Source: Ciceribacter sp. L1K22 (GTDB taxonomy: Bacteria; Pseudomonadota; Alphaproteobacteria; Rhizobiales; Rhizobiaceae). From it: a stretch of DNA of 64,000 nt. The DNA is taken from the NCBI RefSeq assembly GCF_017599385.1, contig NZ_JAGFPK010000001.1:3022483-3086482 (forward strand). Direction: 5' to 3'. The notes beneath the pieces are model-generated. The model saw nothing but the letters and a program-made list of their open reading frames with translations, was not told the origin of the DNA and did no database searches. The position numbers and the translations under genes are program-made. Below are positions 40,387 to 50,447 of this stretch, piece after piece. The first letter of the stretch is position 1; each line of letters starts with the position of its first letter.

Positions 40387-40647
40387 TCAGCGGCCGGAGG
40401 GAAACGGACGGTCTTCATCCGCGAGAAGCCAATCGTGCACCGCCTCAGGCTCCGCGCCATCCTTTCCGGCATCGACCAGCGCCAAGCCGAGTTCGACCAG
40501 ATCCCGCATCGCCTGACGTTCCTCGACAAGATTGCGGATCGCCTGGCCCGCCAGATCGGACGGCGACAGGTTGTCGAAGCGCGCGATTTCCGCAAGCGCG
40601 TCGTTCAGATCTTCTTCAATGCGGGTTGTTAGCGAAACCTTGGCCAT
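40387..40647 (-). CDS. Ribbon-helix-helix antitoxin
   Basis: An 86-residue antitoxin: the ribbon-helix-helix region is residues 1-45 (VSLTTRIEEDLNDALAEIAR, LSPSDLAGQAIRNLVEE), followed by an acidic tail that would wrap the toxin. It belongs to the CopG/ParD-like group. It is the first gene of the operon with the ParE-like toxin. There is AAGGGCTG before ATG 40647. No palindrome was seen upstream. Confidence 0.82.
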   Translation of the reverse strand: MAKVSLTTRIEEDLNDALAEIARFDNLSPSDLAGQAIRNLVEERQAMRDLVELGLALVDAGKDGAEPEAVHDWLLADEDRPFPSGR

Positions 40648-40740
40648 GACATACAGCCCTTCGTGCAGGCGGAAGCAGACCGCAGTCTATCCTGGCCGCA
40701 AACCAAGTCAAACGGGGCGCCGCAGCGCCCCGTCCAATCC

Positions 40741-42930
40741 TCAAGCCGCCTTTACCTTCGCCCGCTTGGCGAGATGCGCCACCACGTTCTCGATCATCCG
40801 CATGCCGGCATCCTGGCCGAGCGTCATGATCGATTCCGGGTGGAACTGCACCGCCGCGACCGGCTCCTTGGTGTGCTCGATGCCCATGATCGTGCCGTCC
40901 TCGCTTTCCGCGGTGATCATGAAATCACGGTGCAGGGTGGCGGGGTCGGCGAAGATCGAGTGGTAGCGGCCGACGGTGACTTCCTTCGACAGTCCTGAGA
41001 AGACGATGCCGGGTTCCAGCACGCGGATGCGGGACGGCTTGCCGTGCATGGGGATCGCGAGCTGGCGGAGTTCGCCGCCATAGGCCTCGGCGAGCGCCTG
41101 CAGGCCGAGGCAGACGCCGAAGATCGGCAGCTGGCGGGCTCGGGCCTTCTTGATCGTCGCCTTGCAGTCGAAATCGGACGGCGAGCCGGGGCCGGGCGAC
41201 AGGACCACGAGATCCGGGTTCAGCCGCTCGAACACTTCCTCCGGCACCGGCGTGCGCACGGTGTTCACCGTCGCACCGGTCTGGCGGAAGTAGTTGGCGA
41301 GTGTGTGGACGAACGAATCCTCGTGGTCGACGAGCAGGATGTTGACGCCCTGGCCAACCTTGGCGACGCCGCGCTTGGCCTTGCTGTCATTGCCTGTCTT
41401 CGCGTCTCTTATGGCTGCGATCATGGCGGATGCCTTCAGTTCGGTTTCGGCCTCTTCCTCTTCCGGAATGCTGTCGTTCAGAAGCGTGGCGCCGGCCCGC
41501 ACCTCGGCGATGCCGTCCTTGATCCGCACGGTGCGGAGCGTCAGCCCGGTATTCATGTCGCCATTGAAGCCGACCATGCCGATCGCGCCGCCATACCAGG
41601 CGCGCGGGCTCTTTTCGTGTTGCTCGATGAAGCGCATGGCCCAGAGCTTTGGCGCGCCTGTCACCGTGACGGCCCAGGCGTGGGACAGGAAACCGTCGAA
41701 GGCGTCCATGTCGTCGCGCAGGCGCCCCTCGATATGGTCGACGGTGTGGATGAGGCGCGAATACATCTCGATCTGGCGCCGGCCGATGACCTTGACCGAG
41801 CCCGGCTCGCAGACGCGGCTCTTGTCGTTGCGGTCGACGTCCGAGCACATGGTGAGCTCGCTCTCGTCCTTCTTGGAGTTCAGGAGTTTGAGGATCTGTT
41901 CGCTATCGGCGATAGGATCGTCGCCGCGCTTGATCGTGCCCGAGATCGGGCAGGTCTCGATGCGGCGGCCGTTGACCCGGACGAACATTTCCGGCGAGGC
42001 GCCGACAAGATATTCTTGGTGGCCGAGATTGATGAAGAACGAATAGGGCGACGGATTGATTTCCTTGAGGCGCTTCGAAATCTGCGAAGGCTTCGATTCA
42101 CAGCGCTCCATGAACTTCTGCCCCGGCACCACCTCGAACAGGTCCCCCCGGCGGAAGCTCTCCTTGGCCTTGACGACCAGCTCGGCATATTCGCCCGGAC
42201 GATGATCGCCGCGCGGCGGGATCGTGTCGGTATGCTGGAACGGTTCCGGCGCGATCTCTTCCGATTTTCCGTCGGTGGTGACGCCATCCTTCTCGAAATC
42301 GTAGCGGTCGATCCAGGCCTTGGCCGAATAGTGGTCGACGACGAGGATCTCGTCCGGCAGGAACAGCACCATGTCGCGCTGGTCTTCCGGGCGCACGAGC
42401 GACAGCTTGATCGCGTCGAACTGGAAGGCGAGATCGTAGCCGAAGGCGCCGAACAGGCCGATGGCGCTGTCGGCCTCCGAATAGAAGAGATCGGTGATCG
42501 CGCGCAGCACCGTGAACACCGTCGGCATCTTCGAGCGCTCTTCCTCCGTGAACACCCGGTCCGGCTCGTTGACGGTGAGGTCGAGGCGGGTGGCGGTGGA
42601 CGCGCCGAGCGTCAGGTCGCCGACGGTCTTGAGCTTCGCCGCAATGAACGAGAGCAGCACCTCGCCGCGCCCGTTATAGGCCTCGATCCAGACCTTACGG
42701 CCGAAGGAGGAAAGACCGAGCGGCGGATCGACGATCGCGGTATCCCAGCGGGTGTAGCGGCCCGGATATTCGTAGTTGGAGGAAAACACCGCACCGCGCC
42801 GCTCGTCGAGCTTGTCGACATAGGTGGAGATCGCGTCGGCATAGGTGGTCGGACGCCGCGCCCGTGTCACCTTGATGCCGCCGCGGGTCTCGTAGGTCTC
42901 CGAACCGTCGTCCGCTATGATCGTGGCCAT
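40741..42930 (-). CDS. trpE(G): Anthranilate synthase, fused TrpE-TrpG
   Basis: A 729-residue fusion typical of rhizobia. Residues about 1-510 are the chorismate-binding TrpE part ([74 protein letters not shown]), and about 530-725 the glutamine amidotransferase TrpG ([27 protein letters not shown] with the catalytic cysteine, [11 protein letters not shown] with His-Glu). It converts chorismate and glutamine to anthranilate, the first step of tryptophan synthesis. It is a single gene, regulated by the leader peptide and attenuator upstream; the other trp genes lie elsewhere. Confidence 0.96.
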   Translation of the reverse strand: MATIIADDGSETYETRGGIKVTRARRPTTYADAISTYVDKLDERRGAVFSSNYEYPGRYTRWDTAIVDPPLGLSSFGRKVWIEAYNGRGEVLLSFIAAKLKTVGDLTLGASTATRLDLTVNEPDRVFTEEERSKMPTVFTVLRAITDLFYSEADSAIGLFGAFGYDLAFQFDAIKLSLVRPEDQRDMVLFLPDEILVVDHYSAKAWIDRYDFEKDGVTTDGKSEEIAPEPFQHTDTIPPRGDHRPGEYAELVVKAKESFRRGDLFEVVPGQKFMERCESKPSQISKRLKEINPSPYSFFINLGHQEYLVGASPEMFVRVNGRRIETCPISGTIKRGDDPIADSEQILKLLNSKKDESELTMCSDVDRNDKSRVCEPGSVKVIGRRQIEMYSRLIHTVDHIEGRLRDDMDAFDGFLSHAWAVTVTGAPKLWAMRFIEQHEKSPRAWYGGAIGMVGFNGDMNTGLTLRTVRIKDGIAEVRAGATLLNDSIPEEEEAETELKASAMIAAIRDAKTGNDSKAKRGVAKVGQGVNILLVDHEDSFVHTLANYFRQTGATVNTVRTPVPEEVFERLNPDLVVLSPGPGSPSDFDCKATIKKARARQLPIFGVCLGLQALAEAYGGELRQLAIPMHGKPSRIRVLEPGIVFSGLSKEVTVGRYHSIFADPATLHRDFMITAESEDGTIMGIEHTKEPVAAVQFHPESIMTLGQDAGMRMIENVVAHLAKRAKVKAA

Positions 42931-42980
42931 GCTCGTTCCGTCTCCATGTTCAGGCCCTGGTTTCCCTGGCGCCTGAATAC

Positions 42981-43015
42981 AAAAAAGCCGCCTCAGGAAG
43001 TCTCCGGGCGGCTTT
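42981..43015 (-). terminator. trp attenuator (intrinsic terminator)
   Basis: On the reverse strand AAAGCCGCC (43015-43007) pairs with GGCGGCTTT (42992-42984) and is followed by more Ts (42981-42986). It lies 38 bases past the trpL stop and 50 bases before trpE(G), in the classical position of a trp attenuator. Confidence 0.88.
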
Positions 43016-43053
43016 GGGTCACGTTTTCATGGACATGACTGGTCAAGGCCGCG

Positions 43054-43098
43054 TCAGCGAGCCCACCACCAGTTGCCAATGTTCAAAAACGTCGTCAT
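43054..43098 (-). CDS. trpL: trpL leader peptide
   Basis: A 14-codon reading frame, MTTFLNIGNWWWAR, ends with three consecutive tryptophan codons followed by Ala-Arg and TGA, the same ending as the known Sinorhizobium leader peptide. Ribosome stalling at the Trp codons would let the attenuator downstream be avoided. TTATGA (43112-43107) and CTTGCG (43135-43130) with a 17-base spacer put the transcription start one or two bases before the ATG, so the mRNA is probably leaderless, as in Sinorhizobium. There the attenuated RNA (rnTrpL) also works as a trans-acting sRNA. Confidence 0.88.
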   Translation of the reverse strand: MTTFLNIGNWWWAR

Positions 43099-43189
43099 GG
43101 CGGAAGTCATAACCGCAAGCGGGTTTGGGCGCAAGATGTCTTGCGCGGGAGGGTGGGAACAATCCATTGCCCTTCGCCGCGCAGGAGTT

Positions 43190-43316
43190 GCCCCTCATCC
43201 GGCTGCCGCCACCTTCTCCCCGCGAGCGGGGAGAAGGGACAAGTGGCACCCCCGGCGCTCCATCTCCCTTCTCCCCGTCAAAACGGGGAGAAGGTGCCGG
43301 CAGGCGGATGAGGGGC
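43190..43316. repeat. RIME-like palindromic element, copy C
   Basis: A 127-bp element with the same ends (GCCCCTCATCCG / CGGATGAGGGGC) and the same two palindromes as copy A, in the same orientation. The second palindrome has an altered loop (CCCCGTCAAAACGGGG). It lies between the trpL promoter and the extensin gene. Confidence 0.82.
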
Positions 43317-43394
43317 GGCAGCCCGACGATACCCCGCTGAAACCAAACCCCATCTTCGCCCGTTGTCGGAACGCCCGAAACGGAGACCGGACCT

Positions 43395-44258
43395 TTGCTG
43401 ACACGTCTTGCGCTGGCCGCAGCCCTTTTCGCCCTTCCCGCGCTCGCCGCTCCCGACACGATCCCCGCCGAGCCGCCGGTGCCGCTGCCGAAGCCGGTGG
43501 AGGAGCAAGCGCCTGTGGAGGCCGAACAGGCGGCGCCGGCGGAGGTTCCGGTGCCGGTCGAGAAGCCGGAGGAAGCGCCGGCGGACGTAGAACCCGAGGC
43601 AGACAACACTGCCGAAGAGCCGCCGGCCGAGATGCAGGGCCCGCCAAAGCCGCCCGCACCGCCTCCCCCGCCCCCGGCCCCGCCGGTGGAGAAGGAGGAC
43701 GAAGAGGCCTACCGCGCCTGCATCGGCGCGCTGAAGACAATGGGGGTGACGTTCAAGGAACTGCCGCGCATTGATGACGGCGTCGGCTGCGGCATCGACA
43801 AACCGATCGCCGCGACGACGCTGTCATCGGACGTGACGGTCGAGCCGGAACTGACCGCGCGCTGCGAGACCGTGCTGCAGCTCGCCCGCATGACCCGCGA
43901 TTTCGTCGAACCCGCCGCCGGTCTCGGCCTCGCCGGCCTGGGAGCGCTGAAGACCGTGCGCCAGGCCTCCGGCTATGTCTGCCGCAAGCGCAACAGCGCC
44001 GAGGAGGGCAAGATTTCCGAACACGCGCGCGGCAACGCCGTCGACATCGCCGGCCTCGACTTCGAGAAGGGCTCGGTTGCCATGGTGATCGCCAAGCCCG
44101 AGGACTCCGACCTCGCCTCAGCCTTCCAGCGCGCCCTCAACGCCTTCGCCTGCCTCTATTTCTCGACCGTCCTCTCCCCCGGCAGCGACGCCACGCACCA
44201 GGACCATATGCATCTGGATGTGATGGAAAGGCGGGGTGGGTATCGGTATTGCCGGTGA
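43395..44258 (+). CDS. Extensin-family periplasmic protein
   Basis: A 287-residue secreted protein. A signal peptide (LTRLALAAALFALPALA) is followed by a Pro/Glu/Ala-rich spacer of about 75 residues (including a run of prolines, PPAPPPPPPAPP), then the Extensin-like_C domain from about residue 105. That domain contains HARGNAVDIAGL and HQDHMHLD, the histidines and aspartates expected of a VanY/LAS-type metallopeptidase fold. A role in peptidoglycan or envelope maintenance is inferred. The start is a TTG at 43395 with GGAG nine bases upstream. Three cysteine pairs may form disulfides. Confidence 0.82.
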   Translation: MLTRLALAAALFALPALAAPDTIPAEPPVPLPKPVEEQAPVEAEQAAPAEVPVPVEKPEEAPADVEPEADNTAEEPPAEMQGPPKPPAPPPPPPAPPVEKEDEEAYRACIGALKTMGVTFKELPRIDDGVGCGIDKPIAATTLSSDVTVEPELTARCETVLQLARMTRDFVEPAAGLGLAGLGALKTVRQASGYVCRKRNSAEEGKISEHARGNAVDIAGLDFEKGSVAMVIAKPEDSDLASAFQRALNAFACLYFSTVLSPGSDATHQDHMHLDVMERRGGYRYCR

Positions 44259-44277
44259 TGGGTGGAGCTGGTTGAGG

Positions 44278-44667
44278 TCAGGAAAGCGCCTTCGCCACCA
44301 TGACGCTGTCGACATACTGGGTCATGCGCCGGATCTTGCCATCCTCGATATCGTAGAGATGCGCAAAGGCCGCACGCATCGGCTTGCCGGTCGCCTTGTA
44401 GGTGCCGGAGTAGACGCCAAAGGCGGCAACGCGGTCACCATCGGCAAGGTAGGTTTGGACGTCGGCGCGGTAGTCTATCCACTCGCTACCGAGGCGGGCG
44501 AAGACGCCCGCCATCAAGGCATCGATGCCGACATAGGTGCCGGCATACGGAAAACCTTCCGCCTCCGTCCACTCTACATCGGGATGAAGAACGGCCATCA
44601 GGTTTCGGCCGTTCTCTTCCGACGAGCCTTCGTAGGTCGCACGGATCAGGTCAAGATTGCTGATCAT
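44278..44667 (-). CDS. SnoaL/NTF2-like domain protein
   Basis: A 129-residue NTF2-fold protein: NLDLIRATYEGSSEENGRNLMAVLHPDVEWTEAEG at the start and AAFGVYSGTYKATGKPMRAAFAHLYDIEDGKI at the end are the SnoaL-like polyketide-cyclase group pattern. These bind or isomerise small hydrophobic compounds; no catalytic residues can be assigned. It is the last gene of an operon with the DsbA-like and MBL-like genes (gap to the MBL stop: 1 bp) and shares their divergent LysR regulator. Confidence 0.82.
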   Translation of the reverse strand: MISNLDLIRATYEGSSEENGRNLMAVLHPDVEWTEAEGFPYAGTYVGIDALMAGVFARLGSEWIDYRADVQTYLADGDRVAAFGVYSGTYKATGKPMRAAFAHLYDIEDGKIRRMTQYVDSVMVAKALS

Positions 44668-44668
44668 A

Positions 44669-45496
44669 TCAGCCCCACTTCATCTCGCCGGTAGCAACCT
44701 TCGATCCGATGTCGAGCGCAACGCCCATGCCGAGACCGGGGAAGCGGGCTTCCATCGCTGCCTTGAGCGCGGCAGAGTCGGCGGCCTTGCCCAGTTCCTC
44801 TTCGAAGGCGAGAAGATAGGCCTTCGTGTGCGCGACGGCGGAGAGGTCGATCGCGGCCTGCGGCTCAAGGTGGCCGGGCACCACGACCGATGGCTTCAGG
44901 TCGGCGATCCTGTCGAGGTTGGCGACCCAGGCGGCGCGGGCTTCCTTGCTCTGCGTGTCGGCGGTCCACACATGAACGCCTGAGAAGATCAGCACGCCAC
45001 CGAATACGGCATCGAGCGAGGGAACGCGCAGATAGCGCCGGTTCGCGAGCCCTTCCGCGCTAACGATTTCAACCGTTTCACCGTCAACCGTGAGGTCTGA
45101 ACCGTCGAAGGCCTCGGGCAGCACGATATCGGCGAGCGTCTGCGGACCATTTTCCTTGAGCTGCGGCCCCCAGACAGCCAGCTTCTTCTCGACATTGCCG
45201 TTGATGGCGGCAACTGTTTCGGAGGCGGCGATCACCCTGGCGTTCGGGAAGGCCTCGCGGACCGGTTTCAGGCTGAAATAGTAGTCCGGATCGGACTGGC
45301 TGACATAGATGGTCGTCAGCGTCTTGCCCGTCGCCTTGATTGCCTCGGCGAGCGCGCGCCCGTCCGGATAGGTGAAGCCGCCATCGATAAGCAGCGCTTC
45401 GGTCGGCCCTTCCAGCAGCACAGGGGCGCGGAAGAAGCCGGTCTGGCCGGCGGGGAAATGTTTCCAGGTCAGTTTCGAGGACGTATTGCTAGACAT
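44669..45496 (-). CDS. MBL-fold protein lacking the metal-binding HxHxDH motif
   Basis: A 275-residue metallo-beta-lactamase-fold protein. The fold is recognisable (ALLIDGGFTYPDGRALAEAI, TTIYVSQSDPDYYFSL, VVVPGHLEPQ), but where active members have T-H-x-H-x-D-H this one reads S-Q-S-D-P-D-Y, so both histidines of the first site and the final one are gone. Only Asp remains. It is thus probably not a standard zinc hydrolase; a different metal set or a non-catalytic role is possible. AAAATGT-AGAGAGC precedes ATG 45496. Second gene of the DsbA-like operon. Confidence 0.8.
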   Translation of the reverse strand: MSSNTSSKLTWKHFPAGQTGFFRAPVLLEGPTEALLIDGGFTYPDGRALAEAIKATGKTLTTIYVSQSDPDYYFSLKPVREAFPNARVIAASETVAAINGNVEKKLAVWGPQLKENGPQTLADIVLPEAFDGSDLTVDGETVEIVSAEGLANRRYLRVPSLDAVFGGVLIFSGVHVWTADTQSKEARAAWVANLDRIADLKPSVVVPGHLEPQAAIDLSAVAHTKAYLLAFEEELGKAADSAALKAAMEARFPGLGMGVALDIGSKVATGEMKWG

Positions 45497-45564
45497 TTTT
45501 GCTCTCCATAAAGTGGAATGTGTCAGGGGTCTGTTGAAGTTTGGGATCAGAGATCAGCGACGCC

Positions 45565-46200
45565 TCAGGCAGCGCGCAACTGGGCGGCCAGAGCATCGAA
45601 AGAACCGAACAGGACGCTCGTATGGACGAGCCGCGGGCCAGACGCGCCGTCGTCGACAATGAGGGCAGGAACGCCCTGGACGCCGAAGCGGGCCATCTCG
45701 GCGCGCGCCGCGGAAATCCGGTGACGATAAGCGCCAAGCAAACCCTCGTCCGGGTTGCGAACGCGCCGGGCGGCTTCGGCGAAGCCGGCTGCATCGAGGG
45801 TTTCGACAACCACAGCGAGGTCAGAATTGTCGCGACCATCCTGATAACGGACACGCTGCAGCGCCTTCAGAGCTTCAAGCTCGCGTGCCGGCTCCGTCAG
45901 GCCGACCGCGACGAGGCCGAGTGTTGCCGGCGCGGAGTCAAACAGGCCGTCCAATGCGCCCAGAACATTCTCGCGATAAGCGTCTGTAAAAGGCTGGCCC
46001 GTCAGCCGGGCGATGCGCTGGTCATTCTGCCAGGCGTAGGCGGCGAACTGCCGGTCCATCGGACGCGACGCCTCACCCGCGAACAGGCCGGTCGGTGCCA
46101 GACTGAGTGTCACGCCGTCGATGTCCGCCAGCTTTTCCAGCGCCGGACCGGCGCCGTAGCACCAGCCGCAAAGAGGATCGAAAAGATAGGTGATCTGCAT
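45565..46200 (-). CDS. DsbA-family thioredoxin-fold protein
   Basis: A 211-residue cytosolic DsbA-family protein with a CGWC active site (residues 11-14, FDPLCGWCYG) and the cis-proline loop VQGVPALIV. No signal peptide, so it acts inside the cell, like the FrnE/2-hydroxychromene-2-carboxylate isomerase-type subgroup. It heads the operon with the MBL-like and NTF2-like genes (68-bp and 1-bp gaps). Together with the LysR regulator the set looks like a catabolic or detoxification module for an unknown electrophile. ACAAGGGACAACC lies before ATG 46200. Confidence 0.87.
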   Translation of the reverse strand: MQITYLFDPLCGWCYGAGPALEKLADIDGVTLSLAPTGLFAGEASRPMDRQFAAYAWQNDQRIARLTGQPFTDAYRENVLGALDGLFDSAPATLGLVAVGLTEPARELEALKALQRVRYQDGRDNSDLAVVVETLDAAGFAEAARRVRNPDEGLLGAYRHRISAARAEMARFGVQGVPALIVDDGASGPRLVHTSVLFGSFDALAAQLRAA

Positions 46201-46310
46201 AACGGTTGTCCCTTGTTGTGTGGCTCAACAGATATGCGATCGCGATTGCGCCGACTATAGCGACCAATTATACTCACTGTATGCCTTTGGCTTACAATTT
46301 GGGTTCACGC

Positions 46311-47222
46311 ATGGAAGCGATCAATCTCAATCGGCTCGCCTATTTCGTCGCGGTCGTCGACGCCGGCTCGTTCACCCGCGCCGCCGAGAGGCTGGGCATC
46401 ACCAAGACGGTCGTCAGCCAGCAGGTGGCCCGGCTGGAGGCGGATTTGCGGACCAGCCTTCTCCTTCGAACGACCCGCCGCGTCGAACCGACGGAGGCAG
46501 GCCGTTTGCTGCACGCGCGGTCCGTCATCATCCTGCGCGAAGCCGAGGATGCCTTCGGAGAGGTCGCCGAGGTCACGGCGAGCCCGATGGGCACCTTGCG
46601 GATCGCCGCTCCGAACGACTTCGGAACATCGACCGTCGCGCCGCTGGTCGCGGAGTTCTGCCGGACTTACCCAGCTTGCACGGTCGACCTCGTCCTGTCG
46701 GACGCCAAGGTTGACCTCATCACCCATCACATCGACGTCTCGATCCGGGTCGGCTGGCTCGACGATTCCAGCCAGCAGGCCCGCCGGATCGGCGCATTCC
46801 GCCAGTTTCTCGTTGCCGCACCGGATTTCGCCCGGACGCTTTCCGTCGATGGCCCCGAGGACCTTGACCAGCAGCCGTTCATCGCCAACGGCGCCTTGCG
46901 CGAACCGCTGGTCTGGCATTTTTCGCGCACCGACTTCGACCGTCGCACCGTCCGCATGCGATCGGCGATGACGATCAACACGACGCCGGCCGTGCTTGCC
47001 GCGACGCTGGCCGGAGGGGGTCTGTCGGTACTGCCGGATTATCTCATCGCGGAGCCGTTGCAGCGCGGCACACTCGTTCGGGTCCTGCCCGACTGGTCCC
47101 TGCCATCCGGCGGCATCCACGCGGTCTACCCCGCCGCCCGGTTTCGCCCACCAAAGGTAACCGCCTTCGTCGCCATGCTGGAAGCCAAAGTGAAGCGACC
47201 GCCGATCAAGCGAGAAGCATGA
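46311..47222 (+). CDS. LysR-family transcriptional regulator
   Basis: A 303-residue LysR regulator: winged helix at residues 5-65 (LAYFVAVVDAGSFTRAAERLGITKTVVSQQVARLE in outline), hinge and periplasmic-binding-protein-like effector domain from about 90 (GTLRIAAPNDFGTSTVAPLV, STRIGWLDDSS-like strand). It is divergent from the DsbA/MBL/NTF2 operon with 110 bp between and is the obvious controller of it. ATG 46311 is used because it starts the canonical helix; ATG 46281 would add ten residues. Effector unknown. Confidence 0.9.
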   Translation: MEAINLNRLAYFVAVVDAGSFTRAAERLGITKTVVSQQVARLEADLRTSLLLRTTRRVEPTEAGRLLHARSVIILREAEDAFGEVAEVTASPMGTLRIAAPNDFGTSTVAPLVAEFCRTYPACTVDLVLSDAKVDLITHHIDVSIRVGWLDDSSQQARRIGAFRQFLVAAPDFARTLSVDGPEDLDQQPFIANGALREPLVWHFSRTDFDRRTVRMRSAMTINTTPAVLAATLAGGGLSVLPDYLIAEPLQRGTLVRVLPDWSLPSGGIHAVYPAARFRPPKVTAFVAMLEAKVKRPPIKREA

Positions 47223-47286
47223 ACACGCTTTCAAAAAGGGGAATGCTTCCGCACTTTGCGCTGTTTTGAGTGGGCGTTGGCCCACC

Positions 47287-49479
47287 TCACATCCCCGCCA
47301 TCACCTTCTCCAGCGTCGCCGGATACGCCCTGACCCTCACCCCCGTCGCGTTGAAGATCGCGTTCGTCACCGCGGCCGCCGCGCCGCAGATGCCGAGTTC
47401 GCCGAGGCCCTTAGCTTGCAGCGGGTTGGCGTGGTCGTCGCGTTCGCTGAGCAGGATCACTTCGATCTGCGGCACGTCGGCGTTGACGGGGATGTGGTAT
47501 TCGGCGAGGTCGTGGTTGACGATGTGGCCGTCGCGCGGGTCGTGGGCAAGTTCCTCCGTCAGCGCCATGCCGATGCCCCAGATCATGCCGCCGAGGCATT
47601 GCGAGCGGGCGGTCTTGGCGTTGAGGATGCGGCCGGCGGCAAACGCGCCGGTCATGCGCCGCACGCGGGTTTCGCCTGTTACGGAATTGACCGCGACCTC
47701 GGCGAAATAGGCGCCATAGGTCGCCTGGCGGGCTTTCGAGGCGATGTCGCCGGGTTCGATATGGCCCCTGGCTTCCAGCGGCAGACCGGCCAGCAGCTCG
47801 ACGATCGGCCGCTGGCGGTTGCCTGAAATCGCCATGCCGTCCTTCAGCGTCAGGTCGGCCTCCGCGCAGCCGGCGGCGGTGGCGAGCTTTTCGCGGATCT
47901 CCTCGCAGGCGAGGAACACGGCGGTGCCGCTCGACGCCGCGCCGAACGAGCCGCCGGAGCCGGAGCCGGGCGGCAGGTCGGTATCGCCAAGGCGGACGGT
48001 CACCTGCTTCGGCTGCAGGCCGAGCATCTCGCAGGCGATCTGGGTCAGTACCGCATAGGTGCCGGTGCCGATATCGGTCTGGTCGGTCTCGACCTCGGCG
48101 GTGCCATCGGGATTGAGCCGCACGCGCGCCTCGGCCTCCTGCAGCATGTTGACGCGGAAGGCCGAGGCCATGCCCATGCCGACAAGCCATTCGCCATCGC
48201 GCACCTGGCCGGGCGTGGCCTTGCGCCTGTTCCAGCAGAATGCTCGGGCGCCCTCGCTGAGCGCCTCGGCAAGCTTGTGGGAGGAAAACGGGATATGCTT
48301 CGACGGGTCCTCGTCGGGAATGTTGCGCAGGCGCAGTTCCACCGGATCGATGCCGGCCTTATGGGCGAGCTCGTCCATGGCGTTTTCGAAGACCGTCACG
48401 CCGACGGCCTCGCCCGGCGCCCGCACCGAGCCGGCGCAGGTGCGGTTGAGCCGGGCGATGCGGTGACCGATCACGCGGTTTTCGCCGCGATACATGAAGG
48501 GCGTTGCCTGGGTCACCGGCTCGGAGAAGCTCTCGTCGAACAGGCTGGACACCAGCGTCTCGTGGCCGATGCCGGTCAGTCGACCCTCGGCATCGGCGGC
48601 AAGCCGCACGCGCTGGCGGGTTTCCGACCGGCGCATGGTCGCCTCGAACACCTGCGGCCGGGTCATCGTCACCGACACCGGGCGGCCGAGCTTCTGCGCC
48701 GCAATCGCCGCCGCCACCGCCTCCGGCGCGATGCCGAGCTTGGAGCCGAAACCGCCGCCGACATAGGGCGACAGGATGCGCACCTTCTCCGGCGCGATGC
48801 CGAGACTGTCGGCGAGTTCGTTGCGGTTGTACTTCAGCATCTGGTAGCTGCCGCGCAGTGTCAGACGGTCGCCATGCCATTGGGCGATCGAGGCATGCGG
48901 CTCCATCGGCGCGCTGGAATGCGGCGGCGTCGTATAGGTGACGTCGATGCTGTGGGTCGCATCGCGCATAGCCGCATCGAGATCGCCCATCGACGACTGC
49001 TTCTTCTCCGGCACTTCGGGCTCCACCGCCTCGGGATCGACTACGGCGTCCGCGGCCCGCTCGATGGTCAGCGTCAGCGCCTGCGCGCCATGGCGGGCCT
49101 GCTCGAAGGTCTCGGCAACGACAAGAGCCACCGGCTGGCCGAAATAGGCGATCTCCTCCGGCCCCTGCACCGGCGCCTCGTTGGCCATGCCCTGGGCCGG
49201 ATTGCGCAGCATGCGCTTGTCGCTGATGACGGCCAGAATGCCCGGCATCGCCTCGACCGCGGCGGCTTCGATACCGGTGACCCGACCCTTCGTTGCCGGG
49301 GCGCGCACCAGCACGCCGTGGCAGAGATCAGGGTCCTGCCATTCGCCTGCATAAGGGGCGGCACCCGACACCTTCAAAGGCCCCTCGGGGCGATCGAGCG
49401 GCAGGCCCAGCGCACCCTGCGCCATATCATCGAGCCGGCGGCGCGTATCGGGAACGTCCATCTTCATGTGACGGGTCAT
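47287..49479 (-). CDS. paoC: Aldehyde oxidoreductase, molybdenum-binding subunit (PaoC type)
   Basis: A 730-residue molybdopterin-binding subunit of the xanthine dehydrogenase family. Markers are the N-terminal [22 protein letters not shown], the [17 protein letters not shown] cofactor loop, the RAPGEAVGV motif, [14 protein letters not shown] and the active-site [15 protein letters not shown] (Glu). It binds the molybdenum cofactor and oxidises aldehydes, probably aromatic ones, to acids. It is the third gene of the operon, its ATG overlapping the stop of the FAD gene. AGGAGG is placed eight bases upstream. Size is as in E. coli PaoC. Confidence 0.9.
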   Translation of the reverse strand: MTRHMKMDVPDTRRRLDDMAQGALGLPLDRPEGPLKVSGAAPYAGEWQDPDLCHGVLVRAPATKGRVTGIEAAAVEAMPGILAVISDKRMLRNPAQGMANEAPVQGPEEIAYFGQPVALVVAETFEQARHGAQALTLTIERAADAVVDPEAVEPEVPEKKQSSMGDLDAAMRDATHSIDVTYTTPPHSSAPMEPHASIAQWHGDRLTLRGSYQMLKYNRNELADSLGIAPEKVRILSPYVGGGFGSKLGIAPEAVAAAIAAQKLGRPVSVTMTRPQVFEATMRRSETRQRVRLAADAEGRLTGIGHETLVSSLFDESFSEPVTQATPFMYRGENRVIGHRIARLNRTCAGSVRAPGEAVGVTVFENAMDELAHKAGIDPVELRLRNIPDEDPSKHIPFSSHKLAEALSEGARAFCWNRRKATPGQVRDGEWLVGMGMASAFRVNMLQEAEARVRLNPDGTAEVETDQTDIGTGTYAVLTQIACEMLGLQPKQVTVRLGDTDLPPGSGSGGSFGAASSGTAVFLACEEIREKLATAAGCAEADLTLKDGMAISGNRQRPIVELLAGLPLEARGHIEPGDIASKARQATYGAYFAEVAVNSVTGETRVRRMTGAFAAGRILNAKTARSQCLGGMIWGIGMALTEELAHDPRDGHIVNHDLAEYHIPVNADVPQIEVILLSERDDHANPLQAKGLGELGICGAAAAVTNAIFNATGVRVRAYPATLEKVMAGM

Positions 49480-50447
49480 CGGGTAGCCTCCTGAAGAACG
49501 GCTTTGAGGGTGCGTCGGGCGAGCGGGATCTTGAAATCGTTCCCGCCCTGCCCTTTGGCGTCGGCGAGCAGCGCATCGGCCGCCGCGTCGAACGCCGCCT
49601 CGGACGGCGCCTGGCCGACAAGCGCCTGTTCGACGGCGGCATCCCGCCACGGCATCGGCGCAAGGCCGCCGAAGGCGATGTCGGCCCGCGCGATCGTTCC
49701 GTCTTTCACGTCGACGATGGCCGCGACGGAGACCAGCGCGAAGGCATAGGATGCGCGGTCGCGCACCTTTCGATAGACCTGCCGGCCGGTGACGGGGCCA
49801 GGCAGGATGACGGATGTGATCAGGTCGCCGGCGGAAAGCACGGTCTCCCGTTCGGGCGTGGCGCCGGGCAGCAGGTAGAGCTCGCCAAGCGGCAGGCGAC
49901 GGCTTTCGCCGTCGCGGCCGCGGATCTCGACCTCGGCACCGAGCGCCCGCATGGCGACCGCCATGTCGCTCGGATGCGTGGCGATGCAGTGGTCGCTGGC
50001 GCCAAGGATCGCATGGATGCGGTTCACCCCGCCGATCGCGCCGCAGCCGGAGCCCGGCTCGCGCTTGTTGCAGGGCATGGCGGTGTCGTAGAAATAATAG
50101 CAGCGCGTCCGCTGCAGCAGATTGCCGCCTGTTGTCGCCTTGTTGCGCAGCTGGCCGCTGGCGCCCGCAAGAAGCGCCCGCGACAGCACCGGCCAGCGGC
50201 GGCGCACGCGCATGTCGGCGGCAAGATCGCTGTTGGTGACGAGCGCGCCGATCCTGAGGCCGCCGTCTTCCGTCTCTTCGATGGACTTGAGGTCGAGCCG
50301 GTTGATGTCGATCAGCCGCTCCGGCGTCATCACCTCGAGCTTCATCAGGTCGAGAAGATTGGTGCCGCCGGCGATGATCGAGGTAGCCGCATCGGCGGAC
50401 GAAAGGTCGGACGGGGCCGCCGCGCGCTGGTAGTCGAACGGCCTCAT
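49476..50447 (-). CDS. paoB: Aldehyde oxidoreductase, FAD-binding subunit (PaoB type)
   Basis: A 323-residue FAD subunit: [21 protein letters not shown] is the FAD site, [16 protein letters not shown] the second. Unlike xanthine dehydrogenase FAD subunits it has the cysteine insert [21 protein letters not shown] which in PaoB holds an extra [4Fe-4S] cluster (quoted in part: [14 protein letters not shown]). It passes electrons from the [2Fe-2S] subunit to FAD. ATGA overlaps at both ends bind it into one operon with the other two subunits. Confidence 0.9.
   Translation of the reverse strand: MRPFDYQRAAAPSDLSSADAATSIIAGGTNLLDLMKLEVMTPERLIDINRLDLKSIEETEDGGLRIGALVTNSDLAADMRVRRRWPVLSRALLAGASGQLRNKATTGGNLLQRTRCYYFYDTAMPCNKREPGSGCGAIGGVNRIHAILGASDHCIATHPSDMAVAMRALGAEVEIRGRDGESRRLPLGELYLLPGATPERETVLSAGDLITSVILPGPVTGRQVYRKVRDRASYAFALVSVAAIVDVKDGTIARADIAFGGLAPMPWRDAAVEQALVGQAPSEAAFDAAADALLADAKGQGGNDFKIPLARRTLKAVLQEATR

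Noticed and set aside
41044..43038. A 664-codon + strand frame over trpE(G)
   Set aside because: Antisense shadow; trpE(G) is certain on the other strand and this frame also crosses the trp attenuator.
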